Shown in pieces: positions 49,869 to 59,622 of a stretch of 59,761 bases of DNA. The stretch is taken from positions 1-59,761 of the forward strand of contig JAFWEL010000013.1 in assembly GCA_017512905.1 (NCBI GenBank). The letters run 5' to 3'. Position 1 is the stretch's first letter. Each line of letters begins with the position of its first letter. Both the position numbers and the translations under genes were made by a program. This DNA is from Clostridia bacterium. Its GTDB lineage: Bacteria > Bacillota > Clostridia > Christensenellales > Aristaeellaceae. The notes under the pieces were generated by a model, which ran no database searches, was not told the origin of the DNA, and was given only the letters and a program-made list of their open reading frames with translations.

Positions 49869-50675
49869 TTACAGGTTTTCCAGCTCTGTGCGCCGGTTGA
49901 TCAGCACCAACAGCACCAGGATCGTCCCGAACATCAGCGTGGACAGCGCGTACATCGTGGGCTTGACGCCCAGCTTGGTGGAGCTGTAAACGATGCGCGA
50001 CAGGTTCGGGTACATGTCCGAGGACGTGAAGTAGGAGATCACGAAGTCGTCCAGCGACATGGTGAAGGCCAGCAGCGCGCCGGTGAATATGCCGGGCATG
50101 ATCTCCGGGACGATCACCTTGTACAGGGCCTTGATCGGGTGGCAGCCCAGGTCCAGCGCCGCTTCATAAAGGTTCGGGTTCATCTGCCTGAGCTTCGGCA
50201 TCACCGAGAACAGCACGTAGGGGATGTCGAAGGCGATGTGGGCCATGATCATCGTCCACTTGCCCAGGGGGACGTGGGCGAATATGAACATCAGCATCAG
50301 CGATACGCCGGTGACGATGTCCGGGGTGGTCATGGGCAGGTAGGACACGTTGATCAGGGCGTTGGCCATGCCGGTGTTCATGCTGTGCATGCCGATGGCC
50401 CCCAGTGTGCCGATGACGGTGGAGACCACCGTGGCGATCACGGCCACCTCCAGCGTGGTCTTCAGCGCGCCGAGGATGGTGGGATCGTGGAACAGCTGCA
50501 CGTACCAGTTGAACGTGAAGCCGGTCCACTGGCTTCGGGACACCGAGGCGTTGAAGCTCAGCGCGATCATCACCAGGATCGGCGCGTACAGGAAGATCAG
50601 CACCAGCGTCATCCAGACGACGCGAAACACCCGGGTGCTCTTTCGGATGTTCTCCATATGCGTTTTCTTCACCAC
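49869..50675 (-). CDS. potC: spermidine/putrescine ABC transporter permease
   Basis: A 268-aa inner-membrane permease with six predicted helices and the EAA loop EAALDLGCHPIKALYKVIVPEIMPGIFTG, then DDFVISYFTS. This pattern is typical of PotC. Its start overlaps the potB stop by 7 bp. The gene order is potA-potB-potC-potD. Confidence 0.94.
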   Translation of the reverse strand: MVKKTHMENIRKSTRVFRVVWMTLVLIFLYAPILVMIALSFNASVSRSQWTGFTFNWYVQLFHDPTILGALKTTLEVAVIATVVSTVIGTLGAIGMHSMNTGMANALINVSYLPMTTPDIVTGVSLMLMFIFAHVPLGKWTMIMAHIAFDIPYVLFSVMPKLRQMNPNLYEAALDLGCHPIKALYKVIVPEIMPGIFTGALLAFTMSLDDFVISYFTSSDMYPNLSRIVYSSTKLGVKPTMYALSTLMFGTILVLLVLINRRTELENL

Positions 50676-51493
50676 ATCCCGCCTCCTTCGCTGTCCGGGT
50701 CCACCTTGCGCAAAAAGCCGATGGAGATCAGGATCAGCACCAGCATCATCAGCGAGAACGAGCTGCCGATGTTCCAGCGGTTGGGGTTGGAGGACTGGTT
50801 GAAGATGTAGTCGATCAAATCGCCCGCCAGGCGCAGCTTGCCGTTGGACAGCAGCGTGGAGATGGCGAAGGATGTGACCGCCGGCATGAACACCATCGTT
50901 ACGCCGGACACGATGCCCGGCACCGACATGGGAATCACCACCCGGGTCATCACCCGCAGGGGATTGCAGCCCAGGTCCTCGGCGGCCTCGATTACGGAGT
51001 AATCCATCTTCTTGAGCACCGTGTAGATGGGCAGCACCATGAAGGGCAGGTAGTTGTACACCAGGCCCATCAGCACCGCGCCCTCGGTGCCGATCACCTT
51101 GACGGGACCCAGGCCGATGGCCTGCAGCGCGGCGTTCAGCACGCCGTTGTCATCCAGCAGGGTCATCATGGCGTAGGTGCGCAGCAGCAGGTTCATCCAC
51201 ATGGGCAGCAGGATCAGCACCACCAGGCTCTGGGCGTGGTTGAACCCCCGGCCCGAGAGGAACCAGGCGGTGGGGTAGCCGATGATCAGGCATACCGCTG
51301 TGCAGTACAGCGCCAGTTTCAGGCTGCGCAGTATGATGCCCAGGTAGCGGGGCTTGGAGAATTCCTGGAAGTTGGCCAGGGTAAAGTGGCCCTCGGGGGT
51401 GGTGAAGGCGTACCAGCACACGAACAGCAGCGGCACCACCGCGAACAGCAGCATCCACAGCGCGTAGGGCGTGGCATACCAGGAGCGCTTCAT
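50669..51493 (-). CDS. potB: spermidine/putrescine ABC transporter permease
   Basis: A 274-aa permease with six helices and the EAA loop [52 protein letters not shown] is characteristic of PotB. The ATG at 51493 overlaps the potA stop by 4 bp; the longer open frame upstream is antisense to nothing useful and lies inside potA. Confidence 0.94.
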   Translation of the reverse strand: MKRSWYATPYALWMLLFAVVPLLFVCWYAFTTPEGHFTLANFQEFSKPRYLGIILRSLKLALYCTAVCLIIGYPTAWFLSGRGFNHAQSLVVLILLPMWMNLLLRTYAMMTLLDDNGVLNAALQAIGLGPVKVIGTEGAVLMGLVYNYLPFMVLPIYTVLKKMDYSVIEAAEDLGCNPLRVMTRVVIPMSVPGIVSGVTMVFMPAVTSFAISTLLSNGKLRLAGDLIDYIFNQSSNPNRWNIGSSFSLMMLVLILISIGFLRKVDPDSEGGGMW

Positions 51494-52626
51494 GGCCTCG
51501 CCTCCTCGCTTTGCGCCGGGGTCACCCGCTCGTTGTAGGGGATATGGTCCATCTCGGCCCGGTGCATGATGTGGATGTTGTAGGGCACGATGGTCATGCC
51601 CACCCGGGTGCCCGCGGGCTGCATCGTGGTGGACTGGACCTTCCATTTATAATCGCCGGAGACGATCATCATCTCGTAGTGGACGCCCTTGAAGATCACG
51701 CTCTCCACCACGCCGGTGAGCATGCCCACGTCCTCGCCCACCAGCATGATGTCCTCGGGGCGGATGACCACGTCCACGGGCTCGTTCCTTCCGAAGCCCT
51801 CGTCCACGCACTGGAAATCGGTGTCGGAGATGCGCACCAGGTCGTCCTCCAGCATCACGCCGGGGATGATGTTGCTCTCGCCGATGAAGTCGGCCACGAA
51901 GGCGTTCTTCGGCTCGTCATAGATGCCCTTGGGGTCGCCGATCTGCTGGATGCGCCCGCCGTTCATCACGGCGATGGTATCCGACATGGTCAGGGCCTCC
52001 TCCTGGTCGTGGGTGACGTAGATGAAGGTGATGCCCAGCTGCTGCTGCATGGCCTTCAGTTCAAGCTGCATCTCCTTGCGCAGCTTCAAATCCAGCGCGC
52101 CCAGGGGCTCGTCCAGCAGCAGGACCTCGGGCTCGTTCACCAGGGCCCGGGCGATGGCGATGCGCTGCTGCTGGCCGCCGGACAGGGCGTCGATGGAGCG
52201 CTTCTCGTAGCCTTCCATCTTCACCAGCTTCAGCATCCGGTTGACCCGGCGGCCGATCTCAGCCTTCATTTCCTTCTTCGTGGTCACCCCCAGCTGCTCC
52301 GGCGTCTTCAGATTCAGGCCGAAGGCGATGTTGTCGTACACGTTCAGGTGGTTGAACAGGGCGTACTTCTGGAACACCGTGTTGATGCGGCGCTTGTAGG
52401 GGGGGATGCCCGTCATGTCCTTGCCCTCGAACAGCACCTCGCCGGAGGAGGGCATTTCAAACCCGCCGATGATGCGCAGCAGCGTGGTCTTGCCGCAGCC
52501 GGAGGGCCCCAGCAGCGTGATAAATTCGCACTTGCGGATGTACAGGTCGACGTCGTGCAGCACCTCGGTATCGCCGAACTGCTTGCAGACCCCTTTCAAT
52601 TCAATCAGGCGCATATCCTGAATCAT
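51490..52626 (-). CDS. potA: spermidine/putrescine ABC transporter ATP-binding protein
   Basis: A 378-aa ATPase. Walker A is GPSGCGKTT, the signature is [15 protein letters not shown], Walker B is [12 protein letters not shown], and the switch His is in [10 protein letters not shown]-terminal TOBE-like regulatory domain (about 285-365) follows. It energises polyamine uptake by PotB and PotC. The ATG at 52626 has GAGGG seven bases upstream; a start at MRL (52614) is an alternative. It follows the regulator gene by 15 bp. Confidence 0.95.
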   Translation of the reverse strand: MIQDMRLIELKGVCKQFGDTEVLHDVDLYIRKCEFITLLGPSGCGKTTLLRIIGGFEMPSSGEVLFEGKDMTGIPPYKRRINTVFQKYALFNHLNVYDNIAFGLNLKTPEQLGVTTKKEMKAEIGRRVNRMLKLVKMEGYEKRSIDALSGGQQQRIAIARALVNEPEVLLLDEPLGALDLKLRKEMQLELKAMQQQLGITFIYVTHDQEEALTMSDTIAVMNGGRIQQIGDPKGIYDEPKNAFVADFIGESNIIPGVMLEDDLVRISDTDFQCVDEGFGRNEPVDVVIRPEDIMLVGEDVGMLTGVVESVIFKGVHYEMMIVSGDYKWKVQSTTMQPAGTRVGMTIVPYNIHIMHRAEMDHIPYNERVTPAQSEEARP

Positions 52627-52641
52627 GGCTCATCCCTCGCT

Positions 52642-53181
52642 TCAAAATGACGGCGGTGTCGATATCCACAGCACCCGGCACACGCTCTTGCCGGCGTTGA
52701 CCAGCTTGTGGGGGGCGTTGGAGCGGAAGTAGAAGCTCTCGTCCTTGCGCACCCGCTCGGTCCGGTCGCCCAGCACGATGCGAATCGTGCCCGCCAGCAC
52801 GTAGCCGAATTCCTCGCCCTCGTGGGGGTCGTCCTCGGCGGTCTCGCCGCCGGGGGCCATCTCCACCAGTATGGGCTCCATCTGGTTCTTCTGGGACGAA
52901 GGTATCAGCCAGCGGATCATGCCCTTCAGCCCCTCCGGGTCCTCCTTGACGAAGATGTCATCGGCCCCGAACACCAGCTTTTCATCCGTCTCCCGGAAGA
53001 AGGTGGGCAGGTCGCTGCCCAGGGTTTCCAGCAGGTCGGACAGGGTATCCAGCGAGGGGGAGGTCAGGTCGCGCTCGAGCAGCGATATGAAGCTCTTGGA
53101 CAGCTCGCAGCGCCCCGCCAGCTCCTCCTGGGTCAGGCCCCGTTGCAGGCGCAGCCTGCGTATTTTATTGCCAATCTTCAC
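52642..53181 (-). CDS. XRE-cupin transcriptional regulator of the pot operon (PuuR-like)
   Basis: A 179-aa regulator: an XRE helix-turn-helix (IRRLRLQRGLTQEELAGRCELSKSFISLLERDLTSPSLDTLSDLLETLG) and a C-terminal cupin (EFGYVLAGTIRIVLGDRTERVRKDESFYFRSNAPHKLVN). This PuuR-type form commonly heads polyamine transport operons and senses putrescine or spermidine. The GTG at 53181 has GGAGG eight bases upstream and matches where homologues begin; an ATG at 53196 is possible. First gene of the operon. Confidence 0.9.
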   Translation of the reverse strand: MKIGNKIRRLRLQRGLTQEELAGRCELSKSFISLLERDLTSPSLDTLSDLLETLGSDLPTFFRETDEKLVFGADDIFVKEDPEGLKGMIRWLIPSSQKNQMEPILVEMAPGGETAEDDPHEGEEFGYVLAGTIRIVLGDRTERVRKDESFYFRSNAPHKLVNAGKSVCRVLWISTPPSF

Positions 53182-53420
53182 GCTTTTCACCTCCATGGCA
53201 CCTCTAAAAACTCTCATCACCGGCAGGCGGCTGAATTTCACCCATCTTCAATCTGCAAAAACCTTGACCGCCATCCAGGCAGCCTGCGTCTTTTGCAGGT
53301 CGAATCTGGGAAAAATTCATCTCGCCGGCCGCTGCGATCGTTTTTTAGGTACCCTCCATGAAATCAGGGACGCCTGGACGCGAACGGAGTTTAAGATTAC
53401 TGAACTTTTGGGCGACTATT

Positions 53421-53449
53421 ATTAAACCACCTTTCGCCGCCCGTGTCAA
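53421..53449 (-). promoter_or_regulatory. sigma-A promoter of the regulator-potABCD operon
   Basis: Minus strand TTGACA (53449-53444), 17-bp spacer, TTTAAT (53426-53421). It leaves a leader of about 230 nt. The space 53182-53634 holds no gene. Confidence 0.65.
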
Positions 53450-53571
53450 CATATACCGCGCCTGTGGCGCGTTAAATGTATGTGATTAAATTATAGATTC
53501 AAAAGTTGAGTCACGGTGAACCGGCGCGCGGCGCCATGACGGCGGCCGGGCGCGTAAAAATTGACCCGCGC

Positions 53572-53600
53572 TTGCAATGGGGCGATAAAGATGCTATAAT
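53572..53600 (+). promoter_or_regulatory. sigma-A promoter of the nucleoside kinase gene
   Basis: TTGCAA (53572-53577), 17-bp spacer, TATAAT (53595-53600) with extended TG. Confidence 0.7.
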
Positions 53601-53640
53601 CCTGATATAATAGGTATGTCTGTGCACTGGAGGGATGAGT

Positions 53641-55287
53641 GTGTATTTAAAGCTGAACGGCGTCGAGATCGAATGCACAGGGCAGGAGCGGTGGATCGAC
53701 CTGCTGGACCGGCTGCCGGACGCCGGCGCGGGGGCGCTGGGCGTGCTGGTGCGGGGGCGCACGCAGTCGCTGAACGACGGGGTGGAGGAGTATGCCTTTG
53801 CCCGGACGCTGACCTATGCCGACGAGGAGGGGCGGCGCATCTACGAGCGCTCGCTGCAATTCGTGTTCCTCACGGCGGCCCACCGGCTGTATCCCGGAAA
53901 GCGGGTGCGCATCCGCCATTCCTTCGCCCAGGGCCTTTACATCGACCTGCCCAACGTGGCCGTGACCGGGGCGATCGTGGCGGCACTGAAGGCGGAGATG
54001 GGGCGCATCGTGGCGGCGGACCTGCCCATCCAGCGCTTCAGCGTGTCCACGGAGGACGCCAGGGATTATTTCACCCGCACCGGGCAGACCGACCGGCTGC
54101 GGATACTGGGCTACCGCCGCTTCAGCCACTTCACGCTGTACCGCATCGACGGCCTTGAGGACTACTTCTACGGCGAGATGGCGCCGTCCACCGGCTGTGT
54201 GGAGGTGTTCGACCTGAGGACCTGCGGCGAGGGCATACTGCTGCAGATGCCCGATGTGAACAATCCAAAGAAGCCTGCCCGGCCGGCGAAGCTGCCCCAC
54301 CTGCTGCACACCTACGATGAAGCGGCCCAGTGGCACGCCATACTGAACTGTGAAAACGCGGCGGACCTGAACGACCTGGTGGTGAATCGCCGCCTCAGGG
54401 AGTTCATCCGCGTGAACGAGGCCTTGCAGGAGCGCCGGATCCAGCAGATCGCGGACCAGTTCGTCGCCAGCGGCGCTCTGCTGCTGCTGATCGCGGGCCC
54501 GTCGTCCTCGGGCAAGACCACCTTTTCCCACCGGATGTCCATCGCCCTGCGGGTACAGGGCCTGCGGCCGGTGAAGGTGTCGCTGGACGACTATTACCTG
54601 GACCGGGACAGCATCCCCCGGGAGCCGGACGGTTCGCTGGACCTGGAGCGCATCGATACATTAGACCTCGATTTGCTGTGCGACCACCTGCCCCGACTGG
54701 TGCGGGGCGAGACGGTGGACGTGCCGGAGTTCGACTTCAAGGCCGGCAAGCGCAGGGCGCAGACCCATCCCTTCTCGGTGGAGCCGGGCCAGCCGATCAT
54801 CATCGAGGGCATCCATGGCCTGAACGATCAGCTGACCTCCACGATCCCCGCCCATCTGAAATTCAAGGTGTACATCAGCCCGCTGACGATGCTGAACCTG
54901 GATGACCACAACCGCATCCGCACCACCGACGCCCGGTTGCTGCGCCGCATCGTGCGGGACAACCTGTTCCGGGGCACGCCGCCCGAGGAGACCATGGCCA
55001 TGTGGGCCTCGGTGCGCCGGGGCGAGGAGAAGTACATATTCCCCTTCCAGGAGCAGGCCGACGCCATGTTCAATTCGGCGCTGACCTATGAGCTGGCGAT
55101 CATGAAGAAGTACGCCTATCCCCAGCTGCTCTCCATCACCGAGGACAGCCCCTGCTATACCATGGCCCGCCGGCTGGTGAAGTTCCTGAACTACATCCAG
55201 TCCGCCGACGTGGAGGACGAAATCCCGGTCAATTCGATATTGAGGGAGTTCATCGGAGGGTGTTGCTTCTATAAGGATGAGGATTGA
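53641..55287 (+). CDS. uridine kinase-like protein with ThrRS-like N-terminal domains
   Basis: A 548-aa cytoplasmic protein. The N-terminus has TGS-like and threonyl-tRNA-synthetase-like second domains (HRLYPGKRVRIRHSFAQGLYIDLPN), then a uridine/phosphoribulokinase domain with P-loop AGPSSSGKTTFSHR (about 285-300), the VSLDDYYLDRD motif and IIEGIHGLND. This is the common firmicute nucleoside-kinase type. It may phosphorylate a nucleoside with ATP or GTP; the substrate is not known. GTG 53641 is chosen since GGAGG lies seven bases upstream; the ATG at 53635 abuts that site. Confidence 0.9.
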   Translation: MYLKLNGVEIECTGQERWIDLLDRLPDAGAGALGVLVRGRTQSLNDGVEEYAFARTLTYADEEGRRIYERSLQFVFLTAAHRLYPGKRVRIRHSFAQGLYIDLPNVAVTGAIVAALKAEMGRIVAADLPIQRFSVSTEDARDYFTRTGQTDRLRILGYRRFSHFTLYRIDGLEDYFYGEMAPSTGCVEVFDLRTCGEGILLQMPDVNNPKKPARPAKLPHLLHTYDEAAQWHAILNCENAADLNDLVVNRRLREFIRVNEALQERRIQQIADQFVASGALLLLIAGPSSSGKTTFSHRMSIALRVQGLRPVKVSLDDYYLDRDSIPREPDGSLDLERIDTLDLDLLCDHLPRLVRGETVDVPEFDFKAGKRRAQTHPFSVEPGQPIIIEGIHGLNDQLTSTIPAHLKFKVYISPLTMLNLDDHNRIRTTDARLLRRIVRDNLFRGTPPEETMAMWASVRRGEEKYIFPFQEQADAMFNSALTYELAIMKKYAYPQLLSITEDSPCYTMARRLVKFLNYIQSADVEDEIPVNSILREFIGGCCFYKDED

Positions 55288-55288
55288 G

Positions 55289-55326
55289 ATTCTGATTTAT
55301 CGAGCTGATGCTCGATAAATCAGAAT
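55289..55326 (+). terminator. perfect inverted repeat after the kinase gene
   Basis: A 17-bp perfect stem ATTCTGATTTATCGAGC (55289-55305) / its complement (55310-55326) around TGAT, starting one base past the kinase stop codon. A single-arm version of the same sequence follows the genes at 166 and 59622. Confidence 0.75.
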
Positions 55327-55384
55327 TTACCGGTATGATTCCCTCCCCTTGCGTCAAGACTATGGGCGCAAGGAGGTATGCAAC

Positions 55385-55996
55385 ATGAATCGCAAGATCA
55401 TTCCGGTCATCCTGATCGTCGCCGCGGCGTGTATGGCGCTGGCGGCGTGCATGAACAACGGCGGCACCACGACGCGGCCCGCGCCCACGGCCAACTACGC
55501 GCCCAACGCCACCGACGGCGCCGGGAACAACGCCCAGAACGGCAACGGCGCGGCGGGTCTGACCAACAACGGCGCCGCGAACGACGGCACGAACGGCGCG
55601 ACCGGCACGAACGGTACGACCGGCAACACCGCCGCCACCACCGACGGCGCGCTGAACCCCTTCGACTGGGCCAACGGCGCGGCGGACATCGAGAAGGCCA
55701 TCGCCCGGATCTCCGAGGTCTCCGACGCCCGGGTGGTGGTGACCAACAGCACGGCGCTGGTGGGCGTGAAGTTTGACAACGCCTACAAGGGCGAGATCAC
55801 CGAGCGCATCCGCGAGATGGTGGCCGCCGAGGTGCTGCGGGCCGACCCCAACATCCAGACCGTGGCCGTCACCGCCAGCGAGGACGACGTGAACAAGGTC
55901 TACGAGCTGTCCGAGCAGATCCGCTCCGGCCGCACCGCCGACGAGCTGTCGGCGGAGATCAACGCCATCGTTCGCAACGCGACGACGCTGAGGTAA
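55385..55996 (+). CDS. YhcN/YlaJ-family sporulation lipoprotein
   Basis: A 203-aa lipoprotein: signal with lipobox LAAC, an Asn/Gly/Thr-rich spacer of about 80 residues with repeated NGA/NGT units, and a C-terminal YhcN_YlaJ domain (DIEKAIARISEVSDARVVVTNSTALVGVKF ... ITERIREMVAAEVLRADPNIQTVAVTASEDDVNKV). Family members are spore membrane or germination proteins. The ATG at 55385 has AAGGAGG eight bases upstream. It supports a spore-forming host. Confidence 0.9.
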   Translation: MNRKIIPVILIVAAACMALAACMNNGGTTTRPAPTANYAPNATDGAGNNAQNGNGAAGLTNNGAANDGTNGATGTNGTTGNTAATTDGALNPFDWANGAADIEKAIARISEVSDARVVVTNSTALVGVKFDNAYKGEITERIREMVAAEVLRADPNIQTVAVTASEDDVNKVYELSEQIRSGRTADELSAEINAIVRNATTLR

Positions 55997-56007
55997 TGAA
56001 ATATTTA

Positions 56008-56047
56008 TTGATTGGGAATGGGAAACGCATTTCCCATTCCCAATCAA
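56008..56047. repeat. perfect 18-bp inverted repeat before dnaE
   Basis: TTGATTGGGAATGGGAAA (56008-56025), loop CGCA, and its exact complement (56030-56047). It lacks a T-run and lies just before the dnaE ribosome binding site, so it may act as a spacer, attenuator or REP-like element. Confidence 0.75.
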
Positions 56048-56061
56048 CAATGAGGTATACA

Positions 56062-59000
56062 ATGTTCGCCCATCTCCACCTACATACCGAATACAGCCTC
56101 CTGGACGGGGCCTGCAAGATCAAGCCGCTGATGGAGCGGCTGAAGGCGCTGGGGATGACCTCCTGCGCGGTGACGGACCACGGCGTGATGTACGGCGTGG
56201 TGGATTTTTATCGCGCCGCGAAGGAGGCGGGCATCCACCCGGTGATCGGCTGCGAGGTCTACGTCTGCCCGGACATGATGAACAAGACCAGCACCACCCG
56301 GGACTACAGTCACCTGATCCTGCTGTGCGAGAACCAGAAGGGCTATGAAAACCTGTCCCGGCTGGTCAGCGAGGGCTTTATCCGGGGCTATTACTATCGC
56401 CCCCGGGTGGACTACGCGCTGTTGGAAAAGCATAGCGAGGGCCTTATCGCCCTGTCGGCTTGCCTGTCCGGCGACCTGCCCAAGCTGCTGCTGGACGGCC
56501 GGGAGAACGACGCCAGGGCCATGGCTCGGCGCTACCTGGACATCTTCGGCGAGGGCAACTTCTTCATCGAGCTGCAGGACCACGGCCTGCCGGACCAGCG
56601 GGCAGTGAACCCCCGGCTGGTGCGCCTGGCCCGGGAGCTGGACATTCCTCTGGTGGTGACCAACGACTGCCACTACCTCACCAGCGAGGACGCCGCCGCC
56701 CAGGAGGTGCTCATGTGCATCCAGACGGGTAAGACCCTGTCCGACGAGCACCGCATGCGCATGGACACCGACCAGATGTACGTCAAGTCGGAGGAGGAGA
56801 TGCGAAAGCTTTTTCCCCACTTCGACGACGCCATACAGCGCACCGGGGAAATCGCCCGGCGCTGCAACGTGGAGTTCGACTTCTCCACCACCCACCTGCC
56901 CGCCTTCCCGCTGCCCGAGGGCAAGACCGACAAGGGCTACCTGCGTGAGCTGTGCGAGGATGGCCTGATGCGCAAGTACGGCCCCAACCGGCAGGACGCC
57001 CGGGACCGCATGGAATACGAGCTGGGCGTGATCGAGTCCATGGGCTATGTGGATTATTTCCTGATCGTCTGGGACTTTATACACTACGCCAAGACCCACG
57101 GCGTGGGCGTGGGCCCGGGCCGGGGCAGTGGCGCGGGGTCCATCGTGGCCTACGCGCTGGACATCACCGAAATCGACCCGCTGAAGTACGCGCTGGTGTT
57201 CGAGCGCTTTCTGAACCCGGAGCGGGTGTCCATGCCCGATATCGACTGCGACTTCGACTATGAGCGCCGCGGGAAGGTCATCGACTACGTGCGCCGCCGC
57301 TACGGCGCGGACCACGTGGCCCAGATCATCACCTTTGGCACCATGGCGGCCCGGGCCGTGATCCGGGACGTGGGCCGGGTGATGGACATGAGCTATCAGC
57401 AGGTGGACGCCATCGCCAAGATGGTACCCTTCGAGCTGAACATGACGCTGGACAAGGCGCTGAAGATGAACGCCGAGCTGCGCGCGTCCTATGAAAACGA
57501 CGAGGGCATCCACAAATTGATCGAGATGGCCCGGAAGCTGGAGGGCATGCCCCGCAACGCCTCGACCCACGCGGCAGGCGTACTGATCACGGCAAAGCCG
57601 GTGGTGGACTACTGCCCGCTGCAGACCAACGACGACGTGATCACCACCCAGTTTCCCATGGGCACGGTGGAGGCGCTGGGCCTTTTGAAGATGGACTTCC
57701 TCGGCCTGCGGACGCTGAACGTCATCATGGACACCATCGAGATGGCCCGGGATCGGCTGGGGGCGGACTTTAAAAGCGAGGACATCCCCCTGGACGAGCC
57801 GGGGGTCTATAAGATGATCTCAGACGGCGACACCACCGGCATCTTCCAGCTGGAATCCTCGGGCATGACCCAGTTCCTGACCCAGATGAAGCCCTCCAAT
57901 TTCGAGGACATCATCGCCGCGATATCGCTGTACCGCCCCGGCCCGATGGAGTCGATTCCCCGGTACGTGGCCGGCAAGCAGAACCCGGAGACGGTGCAGT
58001 ACCTGACGCCTCAGCTCAAGCCGATACTGGACGTCACCTACGGCTGCATGGTGTACCAGGAGCAGGTCATGCAGATCGTGCGGGACCTGGCGGGCTATTC
58101 CATGGGCCGCAGCGACCTGGTGCGCCGGGCGATGGCCAAGAAGAAGCACGACGTGATGGCCCGGGAAAAAGAGGTGTTCATCCACGGCCAGGCGGACGGG
58201 GACGGAAACGTGGTGGTGCCGGGCTGTGTGCGCAACGGCATCTCCGAGGACATCGCCACCCGGCTGTTCGACGAGATGACGGCCTTCGCCTCCTACGCCT
58301 TCAACAAGAGCCACGCGGCGGCCTACGCCCTGGTGGCTGTGCAGACGGCCTGGCTGAAGCTGAAATTCCCCGCTGAGTTCATGGCGGCGATGATGAATTC
58401 CATGCTGGGCCACACCGAGAAGATCGCCTTTTACATTCAGTACTGTCGCAGGGAGGGCATACCGGTGCTGCCGCCGGACGTGAACCGCTCCCGGGCCCGC
58501 TTTACCGTGGACGACGCCGGCGGTACAAAGGGCATACGCTTCGGCCTGGGGGCGGTGAAGAACCTGGGCCTGAAGGCGGTGGAGGCGCTGGTGGCCGAGC
58601 GCCAGGCCGCGGGGCCCTACCGGGACCTGTACGACTTCGTGGGCCGGGTGACCGGCGGCGAGCTGAACAAGAAGGGCGTGGAGAGCCTGATCCGCTGCGG
58701 CGCGCTGGACGAGCTGCCCGGCAGCCGCGCTCAGAAGCTGAATGTGTTCGAAAGAGCCATGGACAGCATTGCCCGGAGGCAGAAGAGCATGGTCGTCGGG
58801 CAGATTTCGCTGTTCGGCATGGCAGACAGCCCCGTGGAGGTCGCGCCGCCGCCCATGCCCGACCTGCCGCCCTTCGACAAGAACCAACGGCTGCAGATGG
58901 AGAAGGAGACCACCGGCGTGTATATCTCTGGCCATCCGCTGGACGCCTACGCCGAAAAGCTTTCCAAATTGCAGGTAAATGCCCGGTTCCTGGAATCGCT

Positions 59001-59622
59001 GGCCGAGGAGGCCCCGGACCACGGCATGAGCTGGGACCAGAAGCCGGTGCTCATGGGCGGCATCATCGCCGAAAAGAAGCTGAAGGCCGCCCGCAGCGGC
59101 AATATGATGGCCTTCGTACAGCTGGAGGACATGTACGGCACCACCGAGGTGCTGGTGTTCCCGAAGGTGTACGAGCGGGTGTCCGGGCTGCTGGTGGACG
59201 ACGCGCCGGTGGTGATGGCCGGCAAGCTGTCCGTGCGGGAGGACGAGGGCCCGAAGCTGCTGCTGGACCGGGTCGCGCCGCTGGAAGAGCTGGAGTCCTT
59301 CGAGGCCGCGCCGAGGCGGCGAAGAAACGATTACGGCGCGCCGCCGCCGGTGAACGACGGAAGTGTCCCCCCTCCGGACAGCGGCTACGGGCGCAGGCCC
59401 GCGAGGGGCGGCCGGAAGCTGTATTTGAAGCTAACCGCCGACACCCGGCAGGAGGCCCTGCGCATCCTCGCCGAGACCCCCGGCAGCATCTGCGTGATGC
59501 TGTATATGGCCGACGAGAAAAAGACCTACCAGGCCCCCCGGGAATACTGGGTGGACGAGGGCTACGATTTCGGCGCCCTGGCCAATTTGATCGGCGCGGA
59601 CAATGTGGTGCTGAAGGGGTAA
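56062..59622 (+). CDS. dnaE: DNA polymerase III alpha subunit
   Basis: An 1186-aa replicative polymerase. The PHP domain begins FAHLHLHTEYSLLDG; the polymerase core has GPGRGSGAGSIVAYAL and the catalytic aspartates of MPDIDCDFDYERRGKVIDYV; later come YRPGPMESIPRYV, MVYQEQVMQI, FNKSHAAAYALV and a C-terminal OB domain (PVLMGGIIAEKKLKAARSGNMMAFVQLEDMYG). The ATG at 56062 is chosen since TGAGGT lies five bases upstream; earlier in-frame ATGs are in the palindrome. The length is normal. Confidence 0.96.
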   Translation: MFAHLHLHTEYSLLDGACKIKPLMERLKALGMTSCAVTDHGVMYGVVDFYRAAKEAGIHPVIGCEVYVCPDMMNKTSTTRDYSHLILLCENQKGYENLSRLVSEGFIRGYYYRPRVDYALLEKHSEGLIALSACLSGDLPKLLLDGRENDARAMARRYLDIFGEGNFFIELQDHGLPDQRAVNPRLVRLARELDIPLVVTNDCHYLTSEDAAAQEVLMCIQTGKTLSDEHRMRMDTDQMYVKSEEEMRKLFPHFDDAIQRTGEIARRCNVEFDFSTTHLPAFPLPEGKTDKGYLRELCEDGLMRKYGPNRQDARDRMEYELGVIESMGYVDYFLIVWDFIHYAKTHGVGVGPGRGSGAGSIVAYALDITEIDPLKYALVFERFLNPERVSMPDIDCDFDYERRGKVIDYVRRRYGADHVAQIITFGTMAARAVIRDVGRVMDMSYQQVDAIAKMVPFELNMTLDKALKMNAELRASYENDEGIHKLIEMARKLEGMPRNASTHAAGVLITAKPVVDYCPLQTNDDVITTQFPMGTVEALGLLKMDFLGLRTLNVIMDTIEMARDRLGADFKSEDIPLDEPGVYKMISDGDTTGIFQLESSGMTQFLTQMKPSNFEDIIAAISLYRPGPMESIPRYVAGKQNPETVQYLTPQLKPILDVTYGCMVYQEQVMQIVRDLAGYSMGRSDLVRRAMAKKKHDVMAREKEVFIHGQADGDGNVVVPGCVRNGISEDIATRLFDEMTAFASYAFNKSHAAAYALVAVQTAWLKLKFPAEFMAAMMNSMLGHTEKIAFYIQYCRREGIPVLPPDVNRSRARFTVDDAGGTKGIRFGLGAVKNLGLKAVEALVAERQAAGPYRDLYDFVGRVTGGELNKKGVESLIRCGALDELPGSRAQKLNVFERAMDSIARRQKSMVVGQISLFGMADSPVEVAPPPMPDLPPFDKNQRLQMEKETTGVYISGHPLDAYAEKLSKLQVNARFLESLAEEAPDHGMSWDQKPVLMGGIIAEKKLKAARSGNMMAFVQLEDMYGTTEVLVFPKVYERVSGLLVDDAPVVMAGKLSVREDEGPKLLLDRVAPLEELESFEAAPRRRRNDYGAPPPVNDGSVPPPDSGYGRRPARGGRKLYLKLTADTRQEALRILAETPGSICVMLYMADEKKTYQAPREYWVDEGYDFGALANLIGADNVVLKG

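Noticed and set aside
56080-57570. 496-codon minus-strand frame in dnaE
   Set aside because: Antisense shadow of a conserved polymerase gene.
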